A DNA stretch of 64,000 nucleotides, taken from contig WARS01000036.1 of the NCBI GenBank assembly GCA_008933995.1, positions 20,197,285 to 20,261,284 on the forward strand. Direction: 5' to 3'. The notes under the pieces were generated by a model. That model had not been told where the DNA came from. It ran no database searches and worked only from the letters and a program-made list of their open reading frames with translations. Position numbers and translations under genes: made by a program. Within the stretch, counting starts at the first letter, position 1, and every line of letters starts with the position of its first letter. Origin of the DNA: Datnioides undecimradiatus. Its lineage: Eukaryota > Chordata > Actinopteri > Lobotiformes > Datnioididae. Shown here one piece after another: positions 12,001 through 23,579 of the stretch.

Positions 12001-12395
12001 GCAGGCCTGTCAAGCTTTGCATTTCTCAACATATCGAGGCAGCGTGCATGGAGCTGGAGGGGTGATTCTTGTCTTTTGAAGGGTTCGGAGGCCTGTCCAA
12101 GAATAAAAATAGAAACGCAAAAGCAAAACGCTTGTTTGTACCAGAGAAAGATGCTTACTAATCTTTAAACTGTACAAGTTGTGTTAGATTAAGCCACTTT
12201 CAGGACTGAAGCAGTGTAACATCGTCGGCTAACCACTTTAGGATAACATGAACTTGGTCTGCGCTGGACTGCATTGATCCTCAAAACCTGCGCAGTAATG
12301 CTTCCAGCTGAATGCTAACATCACCGTGTTGCATGGTTTCATTGTACTATTTAAACTGTACCAAAGAGGTGGGGTCAAGTGCTCATCAGCTTTAA
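12001..12395. other. non-coding, nothing recognised
   Basis: No gene, simple repeat or RNA feature seen. Confidence 0.6.
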
Positions 12396-12690
12396 CCTGG
12401 GATCTGTTAGCGTTAGCTTTAGCCTCGGTCTTCTCTGCATCTCTGCCTCACACACAGTCAGATCACGTATGCAGCCATTAATTGCATATTTAAGACCCTT
12501 CTGCAGGTTTCCTTTCCTAATTTGAGTCAGCCAGAAGCTTTAAAAGAGACATTAAGCTTGCAACCACCCAACTATCTATGCACAGCTACTTGTAGTAAAT
12601 GATTTATTGCCGCAGAAACACAAACTCTAAGGCAAACGTACCACAGGCATCTCTGTGAACTTCATACTAGGCTGCAGGGCTCAAAAGCAG
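12396..12690 (+). repeat. old interspersed repeat, copy A
   Basis: Collinear similarity with 16240-16515 in the same orientation: 'TTTAGCCTC', 'CTGCATCT', 'CTGCAGGTTTCCT', 'GCAACCA' against 'GCAACAA', then 'CTCTGTGAACT' and 'ACTAGGCTG' against 'ACCAGGCTG'. Spacing and order are kept despite heavy divergence, so both are copies of one roughly 280-bp element. The family was not identified. Confidence 0.6.
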
Positions 12691-13224
12691 CATCAGTATA
12701 GGGTCAATTACAGTTGGAGAAACAAACTGAAAAGGACTGAAACAGTGGGAGAAGCAGAATCAAAAGAAACAAAGAAACATGCATCTGCCTGCACCGTGCT
12801 GTAGATGAACAGAATAAAGAAGCTGAGTCAGGCGAGACACAGCTCTTGCAAACCAGTCGGTGATGAAAGAAGCCATCGCTCTGTCAGGGACGTCACGGCA
12901 GACATCAGATGTAACTGTGAAATACACAGAGATTCACCAAGCGGGGATAGGTTTAATCAGCGCTGTGCGAGCTTGTTTGGAGAAGGCTGGAACGTAGTGG
13001 ACGTTCATCTATTTGTAAAAGTCCTGAACTGTAGCTTTAAGCTTTTAACTTGTGTTGTGCGGCTGCAGCAGTGGACAAGTTAAACATATTCATTTGGATT
13101 TACAAGAGGAGAGATAAAAGAAAACCCAGGACACAAGTGAATTCAGTTCAGACGTCACACAAGGACTGACTAAAGCCCGCGGAGAAGAACGTGCATCATT
13201 AGCCTTTTCAGACACATGCAGGCA
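12691..13224. other. non-coding, nothing recognised
   Basis: A 92-codon open frame (12805-13083) shows no recognisable domain. No RNA feature was found. Confidence 0.55.
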
Positions 13225-13251
13225 ACACACACACACACACACACACACACA
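13225..13251. repeat. (AC)13 microsatellite
   Basis: Uninterrupted AC run of 13 units followed by GAGACAGGG. Confidence 0.97.
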
Positions 13252-13429
13252 GAGACAGGGCCCAGGAGAGCAGGGTTATCAAACGCAGAGGGGGGTGAAT
13301 AAACTCATGTCATGAAGCAGTCAAACTAAGAGGAAGGTCTCAGGGGGGGCAGTAGATAGAGTTGCCATAGGATGTGTCTGGAGCAACAACCTACGCAGCA
13401 TATGGTGCGGGCTGATAACCGAGGCCCGA

Positions 13430-14089
13430 ACGAATGAGACTCGCGCATGTTAATGAGGGAAAATGACCAGATATGCTAACGACCGTGTCCAGCAGCTGCA
13501 GCGGCGGCGAGTGAGGGCAGAGGACCGGAGCGAGGTAGGTGGGTGCCGTCAACAACTTTTCAATATCCTCGAGGGGGGAGCGTGAGCAGGACTGTCTGAC
13601 ATTTGACTTATCTCTAATTTCCTCGGCTCGCGTTATCTCCTCAAATCGTCTTCCCCTGAGTCATCACAACAATCATTATTTCTCATAACTACGCTCGTCG
13701 GTCGGTGTTTTTGTCCCACATGTGTGGTGGTGCTGGGGAAATGTGGTGAGCCTGGTATGGGCCGGGACCAGCGCCTCGTCCACTGAGTGTCTCATAAAAA
13801 GCAAAACCGCAGAGAGAGCCTCACAGCTGGACTGGCCTCGAGTCGACACCAGGCCCCGCGCCATTAGCGGTTAAAATGGGCCGTGGCGTACACATTCGAC
13901 CGCGCAAGCTAGCCGCTATTATATTTTAGATCTGCTCCCATAATACATAGATGGAAAACTGAAAAACAATCTAAGAGCGAACAAAAAATAGCCTCTTTCC
14001 ACGATTTCAACGTTTCACTCACTTCATTTTTGATTTGTCTTTCAATGCACGCTCAATTCTAGCTGCCCATTTGTTTCTGCTGTTGTAAC
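13430..14089. other. regulatory-element-like non-coding block
   Basis: Repeat-free stretch with AP-1-like TGAGTCATCA (from 13657), AATCATTATT, TTGACTTATCTC and a GCAGCTGCAGCGGCGGCG segment near 13493. The mixture of AT-rich motif clusters in a moderate-GC setting is typical of vertebrate enhancers, but nothing proves function. Confidence 0.3.
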
Positions 14090-14640
14090 TCAGCAGCCTG
14101 TAACGTTAAAGAAGCATGCCTTTGCATTTCCCTGCCAAGCGAAAGTCTTGCAAATGTGTATTGAGAGTTCAGAAGTCAGTGCAGAACTTCTGTCTAACGA
14201 GAAAACAAGAGCCTGTGCTTGTAAAGGATGATGAATTTCAGTTGGGCCGTGTCTATAAGACACTCTGTGACTTTCTATGCATTGCAATGATCTGCAGCAT
14301 ACATAGAAATGTGAGGCATTGTGGATGTCCTTGTGCATTTCCTGATGCATTTCCTCATTTCACAGTCGACCCACCACGCCGTCCTTCGCACACCCTCGGA
14401 CACCGACTATCATCCCGCCCTCCTCTACCTCCCGCTCCTCCTCCTCCTCCCCCAGCTCTACCTGCAGGACCTGAGCTCATTGTTTTTGCCCCGCTGATTA
14501 ACCTCTCCCCGCCCCAAGGAATGTCTCACATTGGGTTCTGGATGAATACGGGCTGTGCCGGCACCAAAACATGCCCAGCTTTTTCTAATGAGTTCCAGCC
14601 GCTCGGGGGCTCTGGGCGAGTTAGCCCGCTGTGATTGGCA
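14090..14640. other. non-coding; chance ORF and element-like block
   Basis: The plus strand carries one of the longest open frames of the window (14116-14634, 172 codons). Its middle is a run of prolines from a CTCCTCCT tract, and no domain, signal peptide or homology is apparent, so I do not call a gene. 14460-14640 is repeat-free with a TEAD-type GGAATG (14518) and CTGATTAACC, and is element-like. Confidence 0.4.
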
Positions 14641-16116
14641 CCTGCTTAGGACGACAGTGTGGCAGTGAAATGGGATGAAAGCGGAGTTTCAGCCGAGGGA
14701 ACAACGAGTCCATCCTGCAGCAATCGACAATGAGAGAGCGAGGTCTTACGTGACCGACTGAGATTATGGCAAAGTTTGATGCAACAAATGTTTCATTATT
14801 TAAAGCTGCTTTGCACAGACAGGTGCATCTGTTGTTTGCCAGTCGTCTGAGTCTACCTACTGCCTCAAATCCCATTACATTAAAGTCTACATTAAAGCAA
14901 AACAGGTACTCTTATGGATCCCACTGATTAGACGACTGCACGATCGACACTTTCACAGAGCATGAACGAACATACGCACCATCCTGAAGCTGGAAACACT
15001 CACTAAGGCAACAAATGTGTTCTAATCGGCAGCCGAACATAGTCCCAAGCTAATGCACCACTGAGCCTTTAAAAAGAAGAAGGTAAACTCTGTTTTTAAG
15101 GGACAGATCTGCAGCAGCGATGATCAGCTGTGGGATTTGAGCGGAGAAGGCAAGGTAAAGTATTCAGTATTGTTGTTCTCTGTCTTTGCATTGGGTCAGT
15201 AGACCACCTCATCCCATATACATGTTATATCCTGCGTGCATAGCAGTTTTTCTTTTTATATTGGACATTTAGTCCACTCATAATTTTATTTCATGGGAAA
15301 TTGCATTGGTGATATGACACAAATCTGTCCTGGCGAGGATTACAGCAGGACATAAGGAAACACAGACATAAATCAGCTTCCACAGAAAGATGGCAAGCAA
15401 GGGATCAGGAAGCAGATGTGATCCAAAAGATAAAGGTAAACTGATAAAATGAGCAGTTCATATACCATTAGAGGGGCTATAAAAACAGGTCTGTCGCAAA
15501 ATTGTTCAAATTGAATGCGTGAAATAAATAAATATGCCGACGTGCAGCTCAGCCCGCCATGAAATCGTGAAGAATCGTCTCAAAAGCCTTATCTGGGTAA
15601 TGAAATAGCACTAAATATGCACGGTGACGTATCAGGAGAAGCTTTGGAGATGACTGCAGGCCTGGGTGAGTCTGAGCGCAGCCGGCGGTAGCGAGCCAGC
15701 TCCACCATACTGAGCACAATGCCTGGGACTGGCAGTGCTTTCAGTAATAAACCTCAGAGCACGATGGTAAACAGGATCTTAGGAGCGTCGGTGCCGAGAT
15801 GAAGCGTGGTTGTGAATCCCATCTCTATTATCATAAAGCAATAAAACATGTGGCAGAGTTTTCGTTTGCTTCTGAAATACACGCCGTGCCTTAGCTTCAG
15901 CTCTTCCATCAGCTGTATAACAACAGGCTAGAAAAACTCTGAGTGCCTTGAGGGGTGACAACAGAAGGAAAGTGTGATTTATTTCTGAAAAAACATAGTT
16001 TTTCAAGGTTTCCTGACCTTTGTTGGCCCATACACGGGGCATTCCTGATTCCTGGTGACGATACTTGATGAATTCCTTTGCTATCGCCTGACATTTGGAC
16101 GTCAGAGCTTGTGTAT
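14641..16116. other. non-coding, with a small element-like core
   Basis: No gene recognised. 15540-15640 (ATGAAATCGTG, CTTATCTGGGTAATGAAATAGC, TAAATATGCACGGTGACG) is the most regulatory-looking part. The rest is unremarkable AT-rich sequence. Confidence 0.45.
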
Positions 16117-16175
16117 AGCAGCAGTTCAGAGCAGCAGTTCAGAGCAGCAGTTCAGAGCAGCAGTTCAGAGCAGCA
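16117..16175 (+). repeat. 13-bp tandem repeat, about 4.5 copies
   Basis: Unit AGCAGCAGTTCAG repeated perfectly four times (16117-16129, 16130-16142, 16143-16155, 16156-16168), then a partial AGCAGCA. Thirteen is not a multiple of three, so copy-number change would shift any frame, arguing against coding. Identical copies imply recent expansion or ongoing slippage. Confidence 0.95.
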
Positions 16176-16239
16176 AGGGCCATGGCATGGCAGAGACTGT
16201 GTATAATGATGGATCTAAATGGATCAGCAGCTTGTGTTG

Positions 16240-16515
16240 AGATGAGACCTGCTAACTTTAGCCTCAGTCTCTGCATCTTTGCATGTTATAGCCTGTATGC
16301 CTCCTGCAGGTTTCCTATCATCATGAACTGCAACGTTAAAAGCAGAGTTGGAGCATGCAACAAACTCAAGGAGCTAATGTTAGTTAGCTACGTAGCCACA
16401 GATGGTATTTTAACATAGAAACCAATTAAACTCGGACCTAAAGGAGGACATGTTAACTCAGAAATGATCACCATAGCTCTGTGAACTAAATACCAGGCTG
16501 GGACTCTGAACAGGC
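16240..16515 (+). repeat. old interspersed repeat, copy B
   Basis: Diverged partner of 12396-12690 in the same orientation: 'GCTAACTTTAGCCTCAGTCT', 'CTGCAGGTTTCCT', 'GCATGCAACAAACTCAAG', 'GCTCTGTGAACTAAATACC' and 'AGGCTGGGACTC' occur in the same order. It begins about 65 bases after the 13-bp tandem repeat. Confidence 0.6.
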
Positions 16516-17849
16516 GAGCTGACAGCAAATGGTCCTTTCTTCCTTTTTCCAACAGCAATACTTCCAACGGGCCTTACAGGTCCAATCAAGATTGGTTGTT
16601 TGACGGCCAATCACATGCAGGATAACTGTACATAACAATGCCATTTTCCCACTCAGGTGGGGATTCGTGCACCGAGCCGAGCCATTACAAAGCGTGATTA
16701 TTCAGGTCTGGCTGGAGCAGCAGTAATGGTTTTCCACGGGACGCCGCTGCATGTTGAACGGCGTTGACCTTGATGACCTGTTGGAGGTGGTGCTGGTTCC
16801 TGAAAGTCCCAGGGAGAGAGAACCTGCTGCATGTAGCCTGTAATCCCACAGCTCAGTCTAGCTGTTTGTGCTTACTGAGCCTTCCTGCAATATTTAAAAT
16901 TGATCTGCGGCCTTGACAGGATGTGATGGCATTTTCCTCAAACAGCGGCACCATCATCGCTTGATGACAAACCCGCAGCATTTCCTATACCTGCCTAATG
17001 AGAGCAGCCTCCCGCTGCACTGTGGAAACGTTTAAGACGTCAAAACTGAAATGCAAAATGCAGCAAGGCGCCACAGAAGCGCCGTGAGCGGAGCACAGCG
17101 AGGCTTTTTAAAACACAGAGCTCTCATTCTCATCGCTGCCACAGGACTCACGTGATGAGCCAGTCAGTTTTGGTTTGGCACCGGTTTAACGGCGTGGGTT
17201 AACACAGTTGTGAGGTCACTGTGGAAACACATACAACTTGGCACGGCATGGTGTGGTGGAAGCGGGCTGTGCCGCACCCATGGGAAAAAAGGCACAAGGG
17301 GCCCGTAGATATTAATGTAAAATATAAATAATTAAGCATTTGTCTACAGCAGAGGTGGCCTGCCACCATGAAAACAGATTGAAAACAACTTTATCTGATA
17401 TCAGCTCAAGCCAAAGGCAACTGGTATCATCCTTGACCTCTGACATAGCGCTGAATGATATTGACTTTGCCCCGATGCAGTCAGTCATGACGTTGACATT
17501 GAATTAGAGTCATATTAAAAAATCAAACCTCTGAAAGTCAATAAACCCTGCAGCCTGTGGTCATGCGAGCCTGTGGTCATGCGGGCCTGGCTCCCTCTCT
17601 CTCCGCCCCTCTCTGGCTGCGGTCAGGCGACCGTTCAGGGGCAGGAAGGTGTAACAACAGCGTGTCTTCGTTGTTTTGGGAAATGAAGCAGAGGATCACA
17701 TCGATAGCCCCGTGCACCAGCTCCCAGCCAGTCCCAGGCTCTCAGGTTAGACATGTCTGCTCGCTGCCTGGTCACCCTGACAGGACCTCCCCAGCAGGAC
17801 TGATGCTTCACATAATGGGAAATCAATTCTATTTTTGTTGCCTGGGTAG
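16516..17849. other. non-coding, nothing recognised
   Basis: No protein, RNA or repeat family recognised. Contains a single perfect p53-type half-site (17749-17758) without a partner. Confidence 0.55.
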
Positions 17850-18310
17850 GTGGGCTTAAGGAATAATTACTCAGTCAAGAAGTGGGAGACGGCAGAGAGA
17901 GAGAGGGAGAGGGGGAGGCTGTCCTCACAGCTTATCCACTGTGGTCTTCCTGCTCCCGCGCTGATGTGAAACCAATACCATTATCCAGTTAAATCCTCCA
18001 TGGACTGCTCCCGCTCTGCAAGAAAAACAGCAGTGTGAGGCTGCGCCATCGACGTGTGGAGCTCCTTAATGAGATTCCTCGGGGTGCATTCTCCAATTGC
18101 TGGGATTTCATGATTCTTTTAGCGGTGACTTCTCTCCGTCTGGCTAGTGGGTCTACAGGGAGGCAACAAATGATTACACACTTAAACACCCCGGTGCTCT
18201 TACCAGGACACTTCATTTGTATCAGTCAGCCCCCAAACACCCCCATCCTCACACAGCAACCAGAGGCAGAGGCAGTAATAGGCCACCATGGCCACCCCCT
18301 GCTCCTAATT
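17850..18310. other. regulatory-element-like non-coding block
   Basis: Repeat-poor sequence with GGAATAATTACTCAG, CCATTATCCAGTTAAATCC, CCTTAATGAGATTCC, CCAATTGCTGGGATTTCATG and AACAAATGATTACACACTTAA words. A purine tract (17890-17922, GAGAGAGAGGGAGAGGGGGAGG) interrupts it. Start of the most element-dense part of the window. Confidence 0.35.
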
Positions 18311-18324
18311 ATCAGGAGGTAGAT

Positions 18325-18344
18325 GTATAGATAGATAGATAGAG
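18325..18344. repeat. short (TAGA)n microsatellite
   Basis: About four to five GATA/TAGA units, a tetranucleotide tract common in vertebrates. Confidence 0.85.
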
Positions 18345-19289
18345 AACTGACTCTGGTGTTAAAATACAGGCTGTGTATAAGTCAGTTCTGGGTAATGACG
18401 CTGTGACATTGGCCACTGCATTTCCACCTGGAGGTAATAAGCGTTCTCATTATAGGCAAAGACAAAGGCTTCTCAGCAAACAATGGTTAGAGGAGGCGGT
18501 GCAGGATACTACCAACAGACCAAGTGTCAGCCCAGTCTCAGGGAAACTCAGGTTATATGCAACTAATCTGCAGCAGCGAGTGCTTCCTGAGGGAAAACTA
18601 ATGCAGACTGGATCCACTGTTATGTTAACATCATAACGGCACTGTTAATTAACTGTTAATTCACTGGTTATTAATGTTCACACTCTTTGGCTGTACTCTG
18701 GCTATGTTTGTGCTGTGGCTGCACTTGGTGAAGGTTCAGGAAAGATCATCGTCTGCTCTAATAAAGACAAAGTCAGCAGCGGCTTGAGACGCGGGATTTG
18801 TTATTTAACGTCCACAATCTTTGAGTTTAATTCACTTATAGAAATGTCACCACGACTTCATTAGGGAAACATTTCAGTGGTGTGCAAACAAAACTTTTAG
18901 GAGACACAGGGACACTGTGTAAGGTCAGGCCACAGCTGGACACAGTCAGTATCCTTGCTAACGACTCATAGCGTACTGGCCTGACACTGCTTCTGTGGGA
19001 AAGTGCATCTGACTAAGTAGGGGTTGTGTTATTTTAGAGGACTACACTTTTACATATTCACAGCATCACGTTTCCCTTGGTTTTGTTAAATTCAAAGATA
19101 AACTGTGGAGGGTGAAGCTACATTAGCTAGCTACCGTGCCTGCCAAGATGTTATTAACTCAGCGTTTGAAAGTGTAAAGGCTGGTTGTTTGCAGATCGAA
19201 GAGACTGTGCTGGGATTAGGTATGTAGATGCAGATTGCAGGTTAATTCCAGATGGAAATGGAGTCAGGTAGGTAGATGGACTGATTACT
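18345..19289. other. non-coding, nothing assigned
   Basis: An 87-codon open frame (18373-18636) has no recognisable features. CTGTTAATT occurs twice in tandem near 18642-18661. 19100-19150 carries TTAGCTAGCTACC-type words reminiscent of degraded fish repeats, too short to assign. Confidence 0.5.
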
Positions 19290-20210
19290 TGTGGCCCCGT
19301 TAACCTATGATATCACCCAATCGCAACAGCGCCAGCAGCGAGACAGTGTTGATTAACGGCTTAGAAATCCAACAGGCTGTTATCTCCCCCTTTCTCCGAC
19401 GTACAGTTGGAGCCTTGAATCCTTTTCTTCCAGTATCTGCCCCGCTTCGCTCTCCCACTCCTCCCCTTCCCTCACACGGCTTGCATCGCAGCAGGCTGTG
19501 CATCTTTTGTGCAACGTGTGAAGAACACAATGAAAGGGTTTAAGATGACTGAACTCGGGGTTGAAATCTGGATGCATCTCTCCCCAACCCAATTAACGCG
19601 GAGTCAATAGAGAGCAAATTAAAAAGGCCCCGGGTGGTGGACCTTGCCAGAAAATGCCAATGGAATCAAGACGGTCAAGGCCAGCACAAAGGCACGAACT
19701 CCCCGGTTCTGTACAATCCTCCTGAGCTCCCCTGATTAAAGCAAGGGGAGATTATTTAGGCCCTTTTCTTTCACGGAGAGGGTAAATGAGGGTAGAGGGT
19801 ATCCATTCAAACGGGGCAAAGGGCTGGGAAAAATGGCCGACTTTGGGTTGGGAACCATTGAGGCTGCTCACTGAGGTGTGAACAACCCACCTCCCAAAGA
19901 CAACATCCACAGTGGGAAAAAAAGAGGCTAAATGGGAATGGAAAACAGCCCCGGTTAAGACAAACATTGGGTAAACCGGCCTCTCCAGGAAAACTGTGGC
20001 AGGATTTTATATATTCCCCCTTACATGCCCCTGTTTTTTTAAGTTTTCCATGAATGTCTTTGCCTTCGCCACTCCACATGGACTGCAGTCAGCATAATTA
20101 CAAATATGTTTAGAGTTTGTATTAGCCCATTTAAGCACCGGATGAGCAGGATATCCTCTGTGGAATAATGCAACGTGTGCAGCACAGGTCCCGAAAATCA
20201 CATTGAAGTA
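19290..20210. other. long repeat-free regulatory-element-like block I
   Basis: About 900 bases with no microsatellite and dense, non-repetitive motif text: GTTGATTAACGGC, CCAATTAACGC, AATTAAAAAGGCCCC, GATTAAAGC, GATTATTTAGGCCC, CATAATTACAAATATG. Such long stretches are the hallmark of conserved element clusters in vertebrate gene deserts. Open frames in it are chance products. Conservation is untested. Confidence 0.4.
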
Positions 20211-21130
20211 TTTAAAGACGATTTGGTGTACCGTCCGTGATTGAGAATGCGCGTGACACTGAATTGTCCTGATGGTGAGTAATCCCGTTCATCTGCTCCT
20301 CTGCGCTCATTACGCAAAGAATTATTTTCAAATACCATACACATGAGTCCCTGAGCCAGCCAGGTCTCTGCTTAATGGATTCTTGACCTTTTTATTTCAA
20401 GAGTTATACAAGTAGGTTGCTGGTCTCAGTGGCTCAGTGAATGCCTCGCTATCCTGCCTTGCTACCCTCATAATTAGGTCCCTTCACTCATCTAACCGGC
20501 CATATTGTGCAGCTCCCCCTTGTCCAATTTAGTCACAGCATGTCAGAGTGAAGGTTAGGGATCTCCTACCCCTTCCATAGGACCTTTAGTAGATGATCCA
20601 CCCTCATTTTAGCCAGAGAGCCCTGTGGAGACACCTTTCAGTGGGCAAAGCCCTCTCCTGGCAAGATGCGAAGCAGCGAGGGAGCTAAACTAATTACAGC
20701 TGGTCCCGTCTCCCTCTCCGTCTAAGCCAGGGGCTTACCCAGCACAATGGGGCCTTTAGCAGAGTGCCTATCCTCCTTTAGCTCCACGGTTTGGAAGCAC
20801 TCCGGCCTACAAAGGGACTTCCATTAGTGTAATTAGAGGCAAAATGAAGTGCAGTTTTGTTCTGTATCTGTAATAAGTTGTTTGGCATGGTTTTTGTCTG
20901 TCTCCTTTGTGCGATAGAGGGACCTCTGGATTCTTTTAGCTTTTGTTGAGCACTTGGGTGATAATGAAACGTACCCAAGGCAAGGCGAGCCGTATCTGAT
21001 GAGGGCTCTCTTACTGTTTGTTTTCCTTTTGTGTTGACGCTAAAAGAAAATAAGTTAATCTTATTCCCATGGCAACACCCTCCGGGGCAATTTGTGAGGG
21101 AAGATTATATCTTAAAAATGTCCTGTACCA
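20211..21130. other. long repeat-free regulatory-element-like block II
   Basis: Continuation of the block, with CATTACGCAAAGAATTATTTTC, ATTAGTGTAATTAGAGGC, GATAATGAAACG and AAAATAAGTTAATC words, then CCATGGCAAC (21067-21076), an RFX-type right half-site. A donor-like GTGAGT occurs at 20276 without a matching coding frame. Confidence 0.4.
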
Positions 21131-23579
21131 TAACACCAGAGTTTTAGTACTGGCTATTTCACATGAAGGCTCTTACCACTCAGAGATACAGGCGTGGGGC
21201 TCAGCTTGGTCTGTGTGTTTTACTGGAACCATCTGGGATGAGACAAAGCACCATTTTTATAAATATAGTGTTTTTTTCTAAAGCATAACTTCATGAGAAC
21301 AGCAACGGGGTTTTTTTTAATTTTGTGGCCGTGCAGCTCTGTGTGAAACACGCAAACCAACAAAATGTCAAGAAAGTCGCAGCAAACTGGGCATTTGGAT
21401 ACGTGCAACAAGCGATGAAGCTCGCTTTCACTTGGATTGTGTCTCAGGAAGCCATTCATCGGCTTTTGTGTTTGCAGAAAAGGATCCCCATGAGACAAAT
21501 AGCACAGTTTTACAGTCCAATAAAATACAAGATGCATTAGGCAACAGAACAAAACTACAGACTTCTCAAAGTATCAGCATTACCAGTCAAATGGAAGTGG
21601 TGCTGAATCTCCGTTGTTTTGTATTTAACTCTGAAGACACGGGGAGATGTGTGGGTGGGTATTGGGTGGGGGAGTCCAGTAAACAAAGTCTAAAGGCCAG
21701 AATTGACCATGTACTTCATTAAATTAAATCTTCACCATCTGGCTGCATCAGGCACTACGAGCGGGTAGCAAACACTGTCTGACACAGGTCTGTATCATAG
21801 CAACCTCGTGATTCACCGTCTAAAACTGGCTCGTTTCACCCCACGTTAAAGACGCAGGTGTTCAGAGCATTAGCCAAACTGGAGGAGCCTTACATCCCCG
21901 GGGAGGGGGAGCCAACTAGCCCAAGTTACCCCATCCCGGCAGACCTGACCTTGGCTGAGTGATGGCTTCCCCTGCCCCCCCTCAGATCGTCAACCTTGGC
22001 CTGGGAGAGGGGCGGATGGATTGCGGCCTCGGTGTGGGTGCTCATGGCCTGCAGGTGCCAAAAGACGCTCTCCGTGGAGGGATTACGGGGCTTTGGGGAC
22101 GCTCCATGTTGCTGGTATCGTGTTACTGTTGGGAGGCGCTGCTGTCAAACATGTTTACGCTCTGTGACCTGTTACTGCTAAGCAGCGCTCACACTGCAGG
22201 CGTCTAGCTGAGTGAGGGTCTGTCTGAAACATCACTGATTGAAAAAGTCTGCCCATGCAGAGGTGACGTGGAGCTCACTGACCCGACACAGTAAGATCAG
22301 ACAAACCCACTGAAACCCACTGCTGAAGACGACTGCACACACTCCTGTTGACTCATATGTTGTGATACATGCAAGCGTATTTTATCAAAGTTTAGTAATT
22401 TCTTTTCTATTTCTATCTATTTTCTCTGATTCTTCTCTTGTTTAATATGACATTTAATTTAATATGACTTCTTACTTTCCTACTGCAAACACATGCACAG
22501 TGAGCGCATGTAAAATCTGTTTTAATTTGATATTTTCTGCATTCTCAGGCTTAAAGCTGCTAATTAGAGAAGAGTATAATAAGTTTGCAGTTTATACTTT
22601 ATGTGCCGTTAACTCGACACTAATGTAAAGTCGGGATGAAATGAAAAATCTCTTTTTTCAGCCTTAGCAACAGCGCGGTACATCAGTGTGTCTTTGGATG
22701 TTAACCACCTCAACGCTATCCCAGATCACTCCATATGCGACACGTGACTCGACTGCATGCTCTTAAAATCTTGCAAAGGCCTAAAAAGAAATGGTATTTT
22801 CTGGAAAAGTCCCTATTGTGAGTGACTTTTATGAGTCTGTAACTGAACTTTATTAAACGACATGATGGAACTCATGCAGACACATGGCCGGCACAAAAGC
22901 AAAGGAACAAAGACAATATGTCATCAAGACTCTGCCTGTGGTTTCGTAGTAATTAGCATGGAGACGGGAGTCCATTTTGGGCCGTCATGGCGATGATGAC
23001 GGCCCCTGCTGCCCCCTTCAGCTGTGCTGAGTCTCACACTCGCCCCGTCGACCTCAGGGTCCGTCGTCCATCTGCTGATGGGGCCTTCCGGCCTCACGGT
23101 CAACCACCTGGATATCCGTCAGCGCCAAGGTCCGGGGCCTCTACATGTGCAGGGCTGAGTCTCTGAGAAGTTAGCTCCCAGAGGAGCGGGGTCTGATTCA
23201 GACTGTGGTGTGGGACTTTGTCGTCACCTCCTCCACAGTCTCCTCTAGTTCTTTCACTCATCACTCATTTCCCCCGGCGCCCAGCTGAGTTTCATCTTAA
23301 TGGTGATGTTGAGAGGAGGCTGCAGGCATCGACAAATGGGAACAGCACAGGTGACGGGGAACGTCTGGCAGGCTGCTTTTACAAGACTTGTATCAATGAA
23401 ACCAGGCGGGGGCCGACAACAAGAGTGTGAGACCACCATGTTATGGATGTAAAGACTTTATAAGATATCTTCTGAGAATAGGAATGAAACTACACATATT
23501 ATCGTAGCAGGGTTATAAATGGGCAGTGCCAATTTGTTTAAATTTTTATTTTAAAAACAAAATCATAAAGCTTTAGGGA
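21131..23579. other. non-coding, nothing recognised
   Basis: Short open frames only (up to 110 codons, 21220-21552 minus) with no recognisable domain. 22380-22640 is AT-rich. 22940-23110 is GC-richer and repeat-free, perhaps element-like. Confidence 0.5.

Noticed and set aside
14116..14634. 172-codon plus-strand open frame
   Set aside because: Proline run from a CT-rich tract, no domain or homology, no splice or promoter context. Consistent with chance.
16117..16175. CRISPR-like array
   Set aside because: Units are head-to-tail with no spacers, and the genome is vertebrate. It is a plain tandem repeat.
17749..17758. p53 response element (AGACATGTCT)
   Set aside because: Perfect half-site but no second half within 13 bases.
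22998..23020. CTCF-like CTGCCCCCTTCAGC
   Set aside because: Three mismatches to the 14-base reverse consensus.
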